This document shows positions 9,401-16,747 of a DNA stretch of 38,012 nt, in pieces; the stretch's first letter is position 1; each line of letters starts with the position of its first letter. The position numbers and the translations under genes are program-made. A model generated the notes under the pieces. It searched no databases. It was not told where the DNA came from and was given only the letters and a program-made list of their open reading frames with translations. Source of the DNA: Pauljensenia hongkongensis (GTDB taxonomy: Bacteria; Actinomycetota; Actinomycetes; Actinomycetales; Actinomycetaceae); contig NZ_CP017298.1 in assembly GCF_001746855.1 (NCBI RefSeq), positions 372,759-410,770 of the forward strand. Direction: 5' to 3'.

Positions 9401-9745
9401 GTCGTCGATGCCGAGCTGGCGCTGGGCCTCGAGCTCGGCGGGCAGGCCGTGGGTGTCCCAGCCGAAACGGCGCTCCACGCGGTGGCCGAGCATCGTCTGG
9501 TAGCGCCCGACCACGTCCTTGACGTAGCCGGTGAGCAGGTGCCCGTAGTGCGGGAGGCCGTTGGCGAAGGGGGGGCCGTCGTAGAAGACGAACTCGTTGG
9601 AGCCGCCCTCGCGCCGGGCGATGGACTTGCGGAAGGTGTCGTCAGCGGCCCAGAAGGCCAGTGTCGCGCCCTCCATCGCGGGGAAGGACGGGCTTGGATC
9701 CACCTCGTCGTCCCGGTGGAGGGGGTAGAAGCCGTGCTTCGTCAT
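6476..9745 (-). CDS. ileS: Isoleucyl-tRNA synthetase, type 2 (eukaryote-like)
   Basis: A 1089-residue class I synthetase charging tRNA-Ile. The HIGH-type signature is [13 protein letters not shown] (H at about residues 64 and 67) and the KMSKS loop is [13 protein letters not shown] (about residue 649), flanking the large CP1 editing insert. The anticodon-binding region and a long C-terminal part follow. Length and the LPHYGH form are those of type 2 enzymes found in eukaryotes and several actinobacteria such as Bifidobacterium. Type 2 enzymes are known to be poorly inhibited by mupirocin, so natural tolerance is a reasonable inference. The start ATG lies 5 nt after the GAGGAC ribosome binding site, which is the element occluded by the T-box leader. 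The gene appears to be monocistronic. Confidence 0.97.
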   Translation of the reverse strand: MTKHGFYPLHRDDEVDPSPSFPAMEGATLAFWAADDTFRKSIARREGGSNEFVFYDGPPFANGLPHYGHLLTGYVKDVVGRYQTMLGHRVERRFGWDTHGLPAELEAQRQLGIDDVTEITREGGVGIAAFNEACRSSVLRYTKEWEDYVTRQARWVDFEHDYKTLDMPYTESVIWAFKQLYDKGLAYQGHRVLPYCWNDRTPLSNHELRMDDEVYQDRTDNTVTVGLRLTEPLLADSERPELALVWTTTPWTLPSNSAVAVGPGIDYVVVEADPGAASPVAGERVIIARDLLAAHAKQLGEAPRVLASFKGSDLVGRRYHPIYDYFDDGAHRAEGAVPGPNAWTVVAADYVTTTDGTGLVHQAPAFGEDDMWTCMEYGIGMVLPVDDGGVFTSEVPDYQGMHIFDANRHIVADLRDQSGPIARRDPRVRAVLVAEASYTHSYPHCWRCRKPLMYKAVSSWFVRVTAIRDRMVELNQQINWTPEHIKDGVFGKWLAGARDWSISRNRFWGAPIPVWVSDDPAYPRTDVYGSIAELEADFGVEVVDFHRPFIDSLTRPNPDDPTGRSTMRRIPDVFDCWFESGSMPFAQVHYPFENQEWFESHYPGDFIVEYIGQTRGWFYTLHVLATALFDRPAFRNCVSHGIVLGDDGLKMSKSLRNYPDVSQVFDRYGSDAMRWFLMSSPVVRGGNLMVKESAIRDTVRQVLLPIWNTYYFFTLYAGAADKGAGYRARRLDLSSAPAVEGLAQMDRYLLAHTRGLAEDVRARLDAYDVAGACDAVRDHLDVLTNWYVRTQRQRFWDEDGAAFDALYTALVVLMEVAAPLLPLLAEEVWRGLTGGESVHLQDFPVIDEAVAAPALVAAMDEVRSIVSAAHALRKTHQLRVRQPLASLRVVSEGYADLEPFADLIASEVNVKSVVFAAPEESGLGVRTELGLNPRAFDPAFRKLTSQLFKAQKSGDWEILDDGSCRFPSVLVDGSPLVLTDGMFSVSTSVDAAEGQVADVLPSGTFVVLDTELTPELEAEGYARDVVRAVQEERKNAGLHIADRIDLMLSVPAARVADVEAWRDMIAAETLALSVAVEAGDKLAVGVAKH

Positions 9746-9947
9746 GGCAGTCCTCGTGTTGCGCCGTGCGCAGGGACGAGGACCGGCGACGCCGGGACCC
9801 GCGGTACCACCCCGCTTGCCGCGCTGGCGCGGCCTCTTCGTTGGGGCTGTGTCGGGCCCTCCCGTCCGGTTCTACTGGGGGACGGGGGCGGCGCCCAGCG
9901 GATCCCTGTTCTTCCGGATGCTCCCCGGTGATGCCCCGCTGAGCGGG
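9746..9947 (-). ncRNA. T-box riboswitch leader of ileS (ultrashort stem I, translational)
   Basis: Read on the minus strand, the T-box core GGGGTGGTACCGCGGG (around 9814-9799) matches the conserved T-box bulge sequence that binds the uncharged tRNA acceptor end. Upstream, a short stem I is closed by CTCAGCGG pairing with CCGCTGGG. Its loop carries ATC at 9932-9930, an Ile codon fitting as specifier. Downstream, GTCCTCGT (9776-9783 region) pairs with ACGAGGAC (9750-9757), burying the Shine-Dalgarno of ileS. This is the architecture known for actinobacterial ileS T-boxes that control translation: uncharged tRNA-Ile stabilises the antisequestrator and frees the ribosome binding site. No T-run terminator is present. 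Confidence 0.93.
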
Positions 9948-9951
9948 CCGG

Positions 9952-9957
9952 ATCATA
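9952..9957 (-). promoter_or_regulatory. -10 element for the ileS T-box transcript
   Basis: TATGAT on the minus strand sits about 7 nt before the expected 5' end of stem I, so the transcript would begin just ahead of the riboswitch. The -35 is not obvious. TAGAAT lies slightly further upstream as an alternative. Confidence 0.5.
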
Positions 9958-9998
9958 GCAACGCCGATTCTACCCACAGATTCGCGCCCGGTGCTGGG

Positions 9999-10010
9999 TA
10001 TGCTGGTGGC
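9999..10010 (+). promoter_or_regulatory. -10 element giving a leaderless permease mRNA
   Basis: TATGCT (9999-10004) ends 6 nt before the GTG at 10011, and no Shine-Dalgarno is present. Transcription would start at or next to the start codon. It is divergent from the ileS T-box promoter, with about 40 bp between the two -10 elements. Confidence 0.5.
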
Positions 10011-10999
10011 GTGACCATCGAACGCGCCCGGCCCGCCGCCCTCGCGGCCTACTCCGCCGTCGCCGTCGTGGCCGGAGCGGTGGTCCTCGCCGGGGCCCTG
10101 GGCGGCCAGGGCGTGCGGATGTGGGCGATCGGCGTCGGCATCTTCTTCCAGGCCGCCCCCTTCCTGGCACTGGGCGTCCTCGTGTCGGAGGTCATCGAGG
10201 AGTTCGTGTCCCCCGAGCGCCTCGCCCACCTCTTCCCCCGCGGCCCGGCGTCGATCGCCACCGCCCTGGCAGCCGCGCTCGTCCTGCCGGTGTGCGACTG
10301 CTCGGCGGTGCCGGTCTTCCGCTCCCTGCTGCGCAAGGGCGTGCCCACGTCGGCGGCGGTCACCCTCATGCTGGCCTCCCCGTCGATCAACCCGATCGTC
10401 GTGTGGTCCACGTGGTACGCCTTCGGCTCGTGGCGGATCGTCGTCCTGCGGGCCCTGCTGGCCGTCGCCGTGACCGTGGTCGTCGGAGTCGTGATGGGCC
10501 GCGTCGGCGGGCCCGTCCTGGTGGAGGACGAGGCGGAGTGCGCCGCCGGGTGCGGGTGCCACCCGGGTGGGGGCGGGGCGGGCGCCGGCGGGCGGCTGGC
10601 GCTCGTGGCCTCCCACAGCGCCACGGGCTTCGGCCGCATCCTGCCCTACCTGCTGGTGGGCGTCGCCCTGTCGAGCGCGGCCCAGGTGCTCGTCTCCCCC
10701 ACCCAGTCCCTCGACGGGCGCCCCCGCCCGTGGCGCTGGGCGCGATGATGGCCGCGGGGTTCGTGTTCTCCCTGTGCTCCTCCTCCGACGCCATCATCGC
10801 GCGCTCCCTGTCGGCGCTGGCGCCCGCGGGCGCGCTACTGGGGTTCATGGTGTACGGACCGATGATGGATGTGAAGAACGTGCTCCTGCTGTCCAGCTCC
10901 TTCGACAAGCGCTTCGTCGCGAAACTCTTCGTCGTCGTCACGGTGGCCAGCGGCGCCGCCGTGGGCGGCGCGTGGGCGCTGGGATTGGTGGCGCTGTGA
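10011..10999 (+). pseudogene. DUF318/ArsP-like permease, disrupted by a one-base frameshift
   Basis: A multi-span membrane permease of the DUF318 (UPF0718, ArsP/YraQ-like) family. GTG 10011 opens the frame. Family hallmarks are LPVCDCSAVPVFRSLLRKG and ASPSINPIVV, followed by a Cys/His-rich loop (AECAAGCGCHPGG). The frame stops at 10748, but the last ~85 residues (MMAAGFVFSLCSSSDA to ALGLVAL) continue in another frame to TGA 10999. Adding one C to the C5 run at 10721-10725 rejoins them exactly as about 330 residues, so either a recent frameshift or a homopolymer read error is likely. The downstream TIGR03943-like gene overlaps the true stop by GTGA. Such pairs are thought to move metal or metalloid species. 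Substrate unknown. Confidence 0.8.
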
Positions 11000-12006
11000 G
11001 CGGCGAGGAGCAGGAGGGGCAGGACGGCCAGGACCGGGCGTTCCTGGCGATCGCGGGGGACTTCGAGGCGTCCCAGCGCCGCAGGGCGGCCCGCCGCGCC
11101 GAGGAGGAGGAGCGCCGGCCCCGGCTGGTCGCGTGGGCGGAGGCAGCGGTCCTGGTGGTCCTGGCGGCCTCCCTGGCCCTCGCCGTCGTCTCGGGGCGCT
11201 ACCTCAAGGTGGTGCCCCCCAGGGCGGTGTGGGGCATCGGCTTCCTGGTCGTGTGCTGCCTGGTGTGGGCGTGGGCGAGGGCGCGCAGCGCCCGCAGGCG
11301 CGAGGCCCCGGCGCGCGAGCCCGGGGCGTGGGTCCGCGTCATCGGACTGTGGGCGGCGGCGGTGTGCATCGCGCTGCCCATCAACCCCACCCCCTCCCAG
11401 TTGCTCGGCTCGGGGGCGCCGCGCTCGCAGACCTCCGCCCACTCGCAGTTGGCCCCCGGCGGGGCTCCCCCCGCCGACGAGGCGGGCGCCGCTGCCGCGC
11501 AATCCGCAGGCCCGGACGGCGGCAGTCCGACCTCCTCCCCCACCGCCGGGACCGGATCCCACGCGCCCGCCCCCGCCTCCTCCGCGAGCGCCGCCGGGCG
11601 CGCTGGGACCGCCTCGTCGGGCCCGCCCTTGGACGTGACGACGCAGACCTTCTACTCGACGCTGCGCGAGTTGTCGGCCAACGGCGCCGCCTACGAGGGC
11701 CGGGAGATCACCGTCACCGGTTTCGTCGTGGCGCCGCAGACCGCCGCCTCGCAGCAGGGCCTGCCACGGCTGGCGGCCACCGATTCCTTCGCCCTGGCGC
11801 GCATGACGATCTGGTGCTGCGCCGCCGACGCCTACGCCCTGGGATTCGCGGTCGAGGCCCCGGCCGGCACGCAGGTGGAGCCCGACCAGTGGGTGCGGGT
11901 CCACGGGCGCCTCCACTCCCGCGGCGGCAAGGCGCTGGCGCTGGAGGCGGACAGCGTCGAGGCCGTGGACGCCCCCGACCAGGAGTTCGTCTTCGAGGAG
12001 CGGTAG
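10996..12006 (+). CDS. TIGR03943-like membrane protein, partner of the DUF318 permease
   Basis: A 336-residue protein starting at GTG 10996, inside the permease stop (GTGA, 4-nt overlap), so translation is coupled. It has a charged N-terminus, two adjacent hydrophobic segments (about 48-66 and 72-90), a third (about 112-125), then a long Ala/Ser/Pro-rich linker. The C-terminal domain shows the family pattern: YEGREITVTGFV, LARMTIWCCAADA and QWVRVHGRL. The CC-x-ADA motif is characteristic of TIGR03943 proteins, which are almost always encoded with DUF318 permeases. The two probably form one membrane complex. The biochemical role is not established. If the upstream frameshift is genuine, its partner would be lost and coupled translation reduced. 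Confidence 0.8.
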   Translation: MSGEEQEGQDGQDRAFLAIAGDFEASQRRRAARRAEEEERRPRLVAWAEAAVLVVLAASLALAVVSGRYLKVVPPRAVWGIGFLVVCCLVWAWARARSARRREAPAREPGAWVRVIGLWAAAVCIALPINPTPSQLLGSGAPRSQTSAHSQLAPGGAPPADEAGAAAAQSAGPDGGSPTSSPTAGTGSHAPAPASSASAAGRAGTASSGPPLDVTTQTFYSTLRELSANGAAYEGREITVTGFVVAPQTAASQQGLPRLAATDSFALARMTIWCCAADAYALGFAVEAPAGTQVEPDQWVRVHGRLHSRGGKALALEADSVEAVDAPDQEFVFEER

Positions 12007-12007
12007 C

Positions 12008-12023
12008 CGCCCCCTCAGGGGCG
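12008..12023 (+). terminator. Small hairpin after the TIGR03943-like gene
   Basis: CGCCCC (12008-12013) and GGGGCG (12018-12023) form a 6-bp stem with loop CTCA directly after the TAG at 12004-12006. There is no T-run, so it is at best a weak terminator. Confidence 0.35.
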
Positions 12024-12076
12024 CCGAGCCGCCCGGCGGCCCTCCCCCGCCCACGCCCCCGTCATCGACCGGATGA

Positions 12077-13192
12077 GGCGCGGAGAACCCCGTCGCCAAC
12101 GAGGAGTACACGGCGTGGCTGGACGAGCGAGGCCTTCCCCCTGCGCGCGCCCACGACCTGTGGCGCGGCAAACTGCCCGGCGGCCGGGACGGGCACATCC
12201 TCGCCGCGCGCCTCGACCAGCCCGAGGAGGCGACCTTCGAGCGCTTCCTCGCCGACCGCGCCATCACGAGGCTGCGCCAGTACGCGGCCGACTGGAAAGA
12301 GGCGCGCCGGCCGTTCTGCCTCGACGTGCACTTCTTCGGCTCGCACCTGCCCTACTTCCTGCCCGACGAGTGGTTCGACCTGATCGACCCGGCGGACGTC
12401 GAACTGCCGGAGAGCTTCGGTGACCCCCTGATCGGCAAGCCCCCCATCCAGCTCAACTACGCGACCTACTGATCCACGTCCTCGTTCACGAACGAGCAGT
12501 GGAAGAAGCTGATCGCCGTCTACTGGGGTTACGTGGCCATGATCGACTTCGAGATCGGCCGCATCATGGACGCGGCGCGCGAGCTGGGGGTCCTGGACGA
12601 CACCGCCGTGTTCTTCTGCGCCGACCACGGCGAGTTCACAGGCGTCCACCGCCTCAACGACAAGGGCCCCATGATGTACGACGACATCTACAACATCCCG
12701 TTCATCGCCCGCATCCCCGGGGTGTCCGCGGTCGGCCGCTCGACGGCCTTCGTCTCCCTCATCGACCTGCCCGCCACGGTCCTCGACGTGGCGCGCCTGG
12801 ACACCTCCCTGGTGGAGGACGGGCGCTCCATCGTGGACCTGACACGCGGCGGGGCGGTCGAGGGGTGGAGGCAGGACATCGTCTGCGAGTTCCACGGCCA
12901 CCACTTCCCCCTCCAGCAGAGGATGCTGCGGACCCGGGACTTCAAGCTCGTCATCAACCCCGAGTCGGTCAACGAGCTCTACGACCTGCGCCGCGACCCG
13001 GCCGAGATGACCAACGTGTACGCCTCCCCCGTCTACGACGAGATCCGCCGGGAACTGGCCACGAACCTATACCGCCAGCTGCGCGAGCGCGGCGACCACT
13101 CCTTCGCCAAGTGGATGGCCGCCATGACCGACTTCGACATCCCCCTGGCCAACACTGCGCGCTTCGACCTCGACGGGGTCGGAGCCGAGTAA
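12077..13192 (+). pseudogene. Sulfatase remnant: N-terminus missing and in-frame TGA
   Basis: A continuous sulfatase-like frame runs from just after a TGA (12074-12076) to TAA 13192, interrupted by TGA 12470-12472 (after QLNYATY). Recognisable parts are FCLDVHFFGSHLPYFLP, the metal site FFCADHGEF, then LNDKGPMMYDDIYNIPFI and the C-terminal ELYDLRRDPAEMTNVY. The ~100-residue N-terminus, including the CxPSR motif whose Cys or Ser becomes formylglycine, is absent. Only 70 nt separate the fragment from the upstream gene, so it has been deleted rather than shifted out of frame. The TGA may replace a TGG. An internal ATG at 12533 could still give 219 residues but no active sulfatase. The maturase gene follows after 8 nt, suggesting a former sulfatase-maturase operon. 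Confidence 0.85.
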
Positions 13193-13200
13193 GCGCGCCC

Positions 13201-14481
13201 ATGACCAGCCCCCTCCCCTTCTCCGTCGTCGTCAAACCCACCGGGGCGGCGTGCAACCTGGACTGCCAGTACTGCTTCTTCCTGTCCAAGGAGCTGCTCT
13301 ACAGCGCCCGCTCCCAGATGATGGGCGAGGACACCCTGGAGGAGTACGTGCGCGCCCACCTGCGCGCCAGCCCCGACGGGGAGGTGGCCATGCTGTGGCA
13401 GGGCGGGGAGCCGGCCCTGCGGGGCCTGCCGTTCTTCCGCGCCGCCGTGGACGCGTGCGAGCGCCACCGCCGCCCCGCCCAGCGCGTGCGCCACTGCCTG
13501 CAGACCAACGGGACGCTGATCGACGACGAGTGGGCGCGCTTCCTCGCCGACAACGGCTTCCTGGTGGGCGTCTCCATCGACGGCCCCGCCCCACTGCACG
13601 ACGCGTACCGCCTCAACCGCGGCGGGCGCGGCACCCACTCCATGGTGATGCGCGGCTGGGAGGCCCTCGAGCGCGCGGGAGCGGACGTGAACGTGCTGTG
13701 CGCCGTCCACGCGGCCAACCAGGACCACGGGGCCGAGGTCTACCGGTACTTCCGCGACGGGCTGGGGGCCCGTTTCCTGCAGTTCATCCCCATTGTCGAG
13801 CGGGTCCCCGCCGCGGCCCTCGCCCAGGCGGAGGCCGGGTGGCGCAGCGGGGGCGCCGCCCTGCTGTACCGCCAGGAAGGGGACCGGGTGACCTCGCGCT
13901 CCGCCTCCCCCGCCTCCTACGGGGCGTTCCTGTGCGAGGTCTTCGACCAGTGGCTGCCCCGCGACGTGGGCGGGGTCTTCGTCCAGGACTTCGACTCGGC
14001 GCTGTCCGCGCTCTTCGGCGCGCCCACCGTGTGCGCGCACGCCCCCCGGTGCGGGGCGAACATGGCGATGGAGTTCAACGGGGACGTGTACGCGTGCGAC
14101 CACTGGGTGGAGCCGGACTGGCTGATCGGCAACATCGCCGACTCCTCCTTCGCGCAGCTGGCGTTTTCGCCGCGCATGCGGGAGTTCGCCGAGAAGAAGC
14201 CCGACCTGGACCCCGGCTGCCGCTCCTGCCCGCACCTGCCCCTGTGCTGGGGCGGGTGCCCCAAGGACCGTTTCGTCCCCACCGCCTCAGGCGCCCGGCG
14301 CAACTACCTGTGCGAGGGCTACCGCGCCTTCTACTCCCACGCCTCCCCCGCCTTGGCGGCCATGGCGCGCCTGCTGCGCTCGGGCCGGCCCGCCTCCGAC
14401 ATCATGGATCCGGGCACGGCCGCCCTGCTGGGCGCCGCACTGCCCGCCGTGGCGGACGACTCGTGCGCCCCTGCTCGTTGA
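13201..14481 (+). CDS. Anaerobic sulfatase-maturating enzyme, radical SAM
   Basis: A 426-residue radical SAM/SPASM enzyme of the anSME (AslB) family, which oxidises the active-site Cys or Ser of sulfatases to formylglycine without oxygen. The radical SAM cluster motif is CNLDCQYC (C18, C22, C25). LWQGGEPALRG is the glycine-rich SAM-binding motif. The C-terminal part holds auxiliary-cluster cysteines: CGANMAMEFNGDVYACDHW and CRSCPHLPLCWGGCPKDR. ATG 13201 sits 8 nt after the sulfatase-remnant stop and has no strong ribosome binding site, so it may have relied on coupling. The gene is intact while its adjacent substrate is not, so it either serves a sulfatase elsewhere or is a leftover. Confidence 0.92.
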   Translation: MTSPLPFSVVVKPTGAACNLDCQYCFFLSKELLYSARSQMMGEDTLEEYVRAHLRASPDGEVAMLWQGGEPALRGLPFFRAAVDACERHRRPAQRVRHCLQTNGTLIDDEWARFLADNGFLVGVSIDGPAPLHDAYRLNRGGRGTHSMVMRGWEALERAGADVNVLCAVHAANQDHGAEVYRYFRDGLGARFLQFIPIVERVPAAALAQAEAGWRSGGAALLYRQEGDRVTSRSASPASYGAFLCEVFDQWLPRDVGGVFVQDFDSALSALFGAPTVCAHAPRCGANMAMEFNGDVYACDHWVEPDWLIGNIADSSFAQLAFSPRMREFAEKKPDLDPGCRSCPHLPLCWGGCPKDRFVPTASGARRNYLCEGYRAFYSHASPALAAMARLLRSGRPASDIMDPGTAALLGAALPAVADDSCAPAR

Positions 14482-14585
14482 AGCGCTTCCGGCCGGCCTC
14501 CCCACCGGCGCCTAGCGGTCCCCCGGTCCCCCACCGGTATCGCGCCCGTCCTCGAACGAGGCCCCCGCTGCCCACGCGAGGGCGG

Positions 14586-15347
14586 TCACCGCCGCTCCCC
14601 GTCCGCGCTGCGGGCGACCACCGTGTTCGTCGCCTGCGCCACGGGGCGCACGATCATCGAGTCGATGTTCACGTGGCGGGGGCGCTCCAGGGCCCACACG
14701 ATCGCCTCGGCGACGTCGGCGGCCACCAGCGGCTCGGCGACGCCCGCGTACACGCGGTCCGCGGCCTCGCGGGAACCGAGCCGGTTGAGGGAGAACTCCT
14801 CGGTGCGCACCATGCCCGGGGCGATCTCGATGACGCGGACGGGCTCGCCCACCAGTTCCTGGCGCAGGGTGTTGGCGATGACGCGCTCGGCGTGCTTGGC
14901 GGCCACGTAGCCGCCGCCCCCCGGGTAGGTGTCGTGCGCGGCGGTCGAGGTGAGGAACACCAGGTCCCCTCCCCTCTTGCGCATCGCCGGCAGGAAGGCG
15001 CGCGTGCAGTGCAAGGCGGTGAGGACGTTGCGGTCGAACATGGCGCTCCACCTGCCCGCGTCCGCCTGCGCCACGTGGTCGACGCCGATGGCGCCGCCCG
15101 CGTTGTTGACCAGCGCGTCCACCGGCCCGCCCTCCAGGACGTGGGAGGCCATGCCCTCCACCTGCGCCTCGTCGGTGAGGTCGGCCGCCCAGTACTCGCA
15201 GCCGATCTGGTCGGCGAGGGCCTTGAGGCGCTCGCGGCGGCGGGCGACGGCGACGACCCCCCACCCGTGGTCCACCAGCAGGCGGACGGTGGCCTCCCCG
15301 ATACCGGTGGAGGCCCCTGTGACGACGGCGCGGCGCGGAGTGCTCAT
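14586..15347 (-). CDS. Short-chain dehydrogenase/reductase, YdfG-like
   Basis: A 253-residue classical SDR. The cofactor motif is TGASTGIG (residues about 10-17), NNAGG is the NAG-type strand motif, and the catalytic set is S (TSTAAHD), Y and K (YVAAK). The IAPGMVRTEEF stretch and the size resemble YdfG-type NADP-dependent serine/3-hydroxy acid dehydrogenases, but the substrate cannot be fixed from sequence. ATG 15347 has no Shine-Dalgarno. TACACT ends 6 nt upstream, so a leaderless mRNA is likely. The gene converges with the anSME gene and follows the glpC terminator, so it is probably transcribed alone. Confidence 0.85.
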   Translation of the reverse strand: MSTPRRAVVTGASTGIGEATVRLLVDHGWGVVAVARRRERLKALADQIGCEYWAADLTDEAQVEGMASHVLEGGPVDALVNNAGGAIGVDHVAQADAGRWSAMFDRNVLTALHCTRAFLPAMRKRGGDLVFLTSTAAHDTYPGGGGYVAAKHAERVIANTLRQELVGEPVRVIEIAPGMVRTEEFSLNRLGSREAADRVYAGVAEPLVAADVAEAIVWALERPRHVNIDSMIVRPVAQATNTVVARSADGERR

Positions 15348-15359
15348 GGCGCAAGTGTA
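15348..15359 (-). promoter_or_regulatory. -10 element giving a leaderless SDR mRNA
   Basis: On the minus strand TACACT (15359-15354) is followed by 6 nt and then ATG 15347. Any -35 would fall inside the terminator hairpin 15361-15400. Confidence 0.45.
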
Positions 15360-15360
15360 T

Positions 15361-15400
15361 CCCCGGGCGCCGCGGGCCGGAAGGCCCGCGGCGCCCGGGG
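15361..15400 (-). terminator. Strong hairpin terminator of the glpABC operon
   Basis: A perfect 18-bp GC-rich stem (15361-15378 with 15383-15400) closed by a GGAA (TTCC on the minus strand) tetraloop, 21 nt after the glpC stop. No T-run follows. It insulates glpABC from the SDR gene downstream. Confidence 0.75.
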
Positions 15401-15421
15401 ACGAACACCCGAGTGCGCGCC

Positions 15422-16747
15422 TCAGCCGTTGGGCAAGCCGTAGGCCTTGTGGATCAGCCAGATCGGGTGGACGACGTTCGCGCCGGTCGCGGTGCGCAGC
15501 TGCCAGCGGCACGTCTCCGTGTCGCACGCCGCCAGTTCGGCGTTCACCTGCTTGATGAAGTCGAAGACGGGGGCGCCCACGGCCTGGGCGATGGCGTACT
15601 TCTCCTTCTTCATGCCGTAGGTGCCGGCGATGCCGCAGCACGGCTGCTGGGACTCGACGACCTTCACCCCGGGGATGAGGCCCATGACCTCCATGGCGGG
15701 CAGCCCCAGCCCCTGGGACTTGAGCTGGCAGGGCGCGTGGTAGGGGATGGTGATGTCGATGCGCTGGAAGTCCGTGTCCAGCTCCCCCCGGTCGTGCAGG
15801 TCCAGCAGGAACTCGCAGATGTCCCAGGTCCTGCTGCCCACGTCCTCCAGCTCGGGGGTGTCCATCTCCAGGATGTCGTGCGCCTCGTGGCGCAGCATCC
15901 CGGCGCACGAGCCGGAGGCGGAGACGATCGGGGCGTCCCGGTTCACCTTGCGCAGGTCGTCGGTCAGGCGCGACACGTACTTGCGGGCGTCCGAGTAGAG
16001 CCCGTTGGACTGCAGCGCCAAGCCGCAGCACCCGTGCTTGGGGACCAGCACCTCGTAGCCCAGGTGCTCCAGGACCAGGACGGAGTGGATGGAGGTCTCC
16101 ACCTCGAAGTACTGGCCCGCGCACCCGTGGAAGAAGATGACCTGGCCGCGCTCGCCCGACGAGGGCAGGGGCTTGTGCTTCTTGAACCACCCCTCGAAGG
16201 TGCGCCCGTAGGCGCGGGGCATCGGGGCGGAGCGGTGGACGCCGATGACCTTCTCCATGACCATGCGGATCGGTTTGACGTCGAGCGCCCAGTTCGCGAT
16301 GGGCGCCACCGGAGTCATCATCGTGCCGATCAGGGAGGTGCGCCCGATGAGGCGGTCCCGCACGGGGATCCCCACGGCCCTCTTCATGTCGGTGCGCCGG
16401 TGGTGGATGATCTCCGTGACCTTCACGCCCTGCGGGCACACCAGGGAGCAGGTGCCGCACGAGGAGCAGTAGTCGATGGACTTGTCGACGATCTGCCCCT
16501 TCTGGCGGAAGCGCTCGGCCTGCGGGCCGGAATACTTGGGCCCTCCGAACAGGTCGGTGACCCGCATGACGGGGCAGTTCGTCTCGCAGATCGTGCACTT
16601 CACGCACGCGTCGAGGCTGCCGCGCAGGCCCCCGACGGTGCCGTCGCCGAGGCTGATGACGTCCTCCTCCTCGACGCCCGCCGAGGACAGCCCCCCGTTG
16701 AAGGCGGGGAACATCCCGGCGATCCCTTTCGTCGTTGCCGCACTCAT
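15422..16747 (-). CDS. glpC: Anaerobic glycerol-3-phosphate dehydrogenase subunit C
   Basis: A 441-residue iron-sulfur subunit that passes electrons from GlpAB to the quinone pool. Two ferredoxin-type clusters lie near the N-terminus: CVKCTICETNCPV and CSSCGTCSLVCPQG. The C-terminal half has the cysteine-rich CCG-domain motifs (HGCAGQY, KHGCCGLAL, GSCAGML, QPCCGIAG) typical of GlpC and related heterodisulfide-reductase-type subunits. ATG 16747 overlaps the glpB stop (ATGA), so the three subunits are translationally coupled. A longer upstream frame exists but would overlap glpB and has no signal for use. Confidence 0.95.
   Translation of the reverse strand: MSAATTKGIAGMFPAFNGGLSSAGVEEEDVISLGDGTVGGLRGSLDACVKCTICETNCPVMRVTDLFGGPKYSGPQAERFRQKGQIVDKSIDYCSSCGTCSLVCPQGVKVTEIIHHRRTDMKRAVGIPVRDRLIGRTSLIGTMMTPVAPIANWALDVKPIRMVMEKVIGVHRSAPMPRAYGRTFEGWFKKHKPLPSSGERGQVIFFHGCAGQYFEVETSIHSVLVLEHLGYEVLVPKHGCCGLALQSNGLYSDARKYVSRLTDDLRKVNRDAPIVSASGSCAGMLRHEAHDILEMDTPELEDVGSRTWDICEFLLDLHDRGELDTDFQRIDITIPYHAPCQLKSQGLGLPAMEVMGLIPGVKVVESQQPCCGIAGTYGMKKEKYAIAQAVGAPVFDFIKQVNAELAACDTETCRWQLRTATGANVVHPIWLIHKAYGLPNG

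Noticed and set aside
6371-9931. Open frame of 1186 codons on the plus strand opposite ileS
   Set aside because: It is a shadow of ileS in GC-rich DNA: its product is low-complexity (V, G, H, R, A) with no motif, and the opposite frame has full IleRS signatures.
12470-12472. In-frame TGA in the sulfatase read as selenocysteine
   Set aside because: The site is not the formylglycine position and no selenocysteine insertion element follows. The N-terminus is also missing, so gene decay explains it better.
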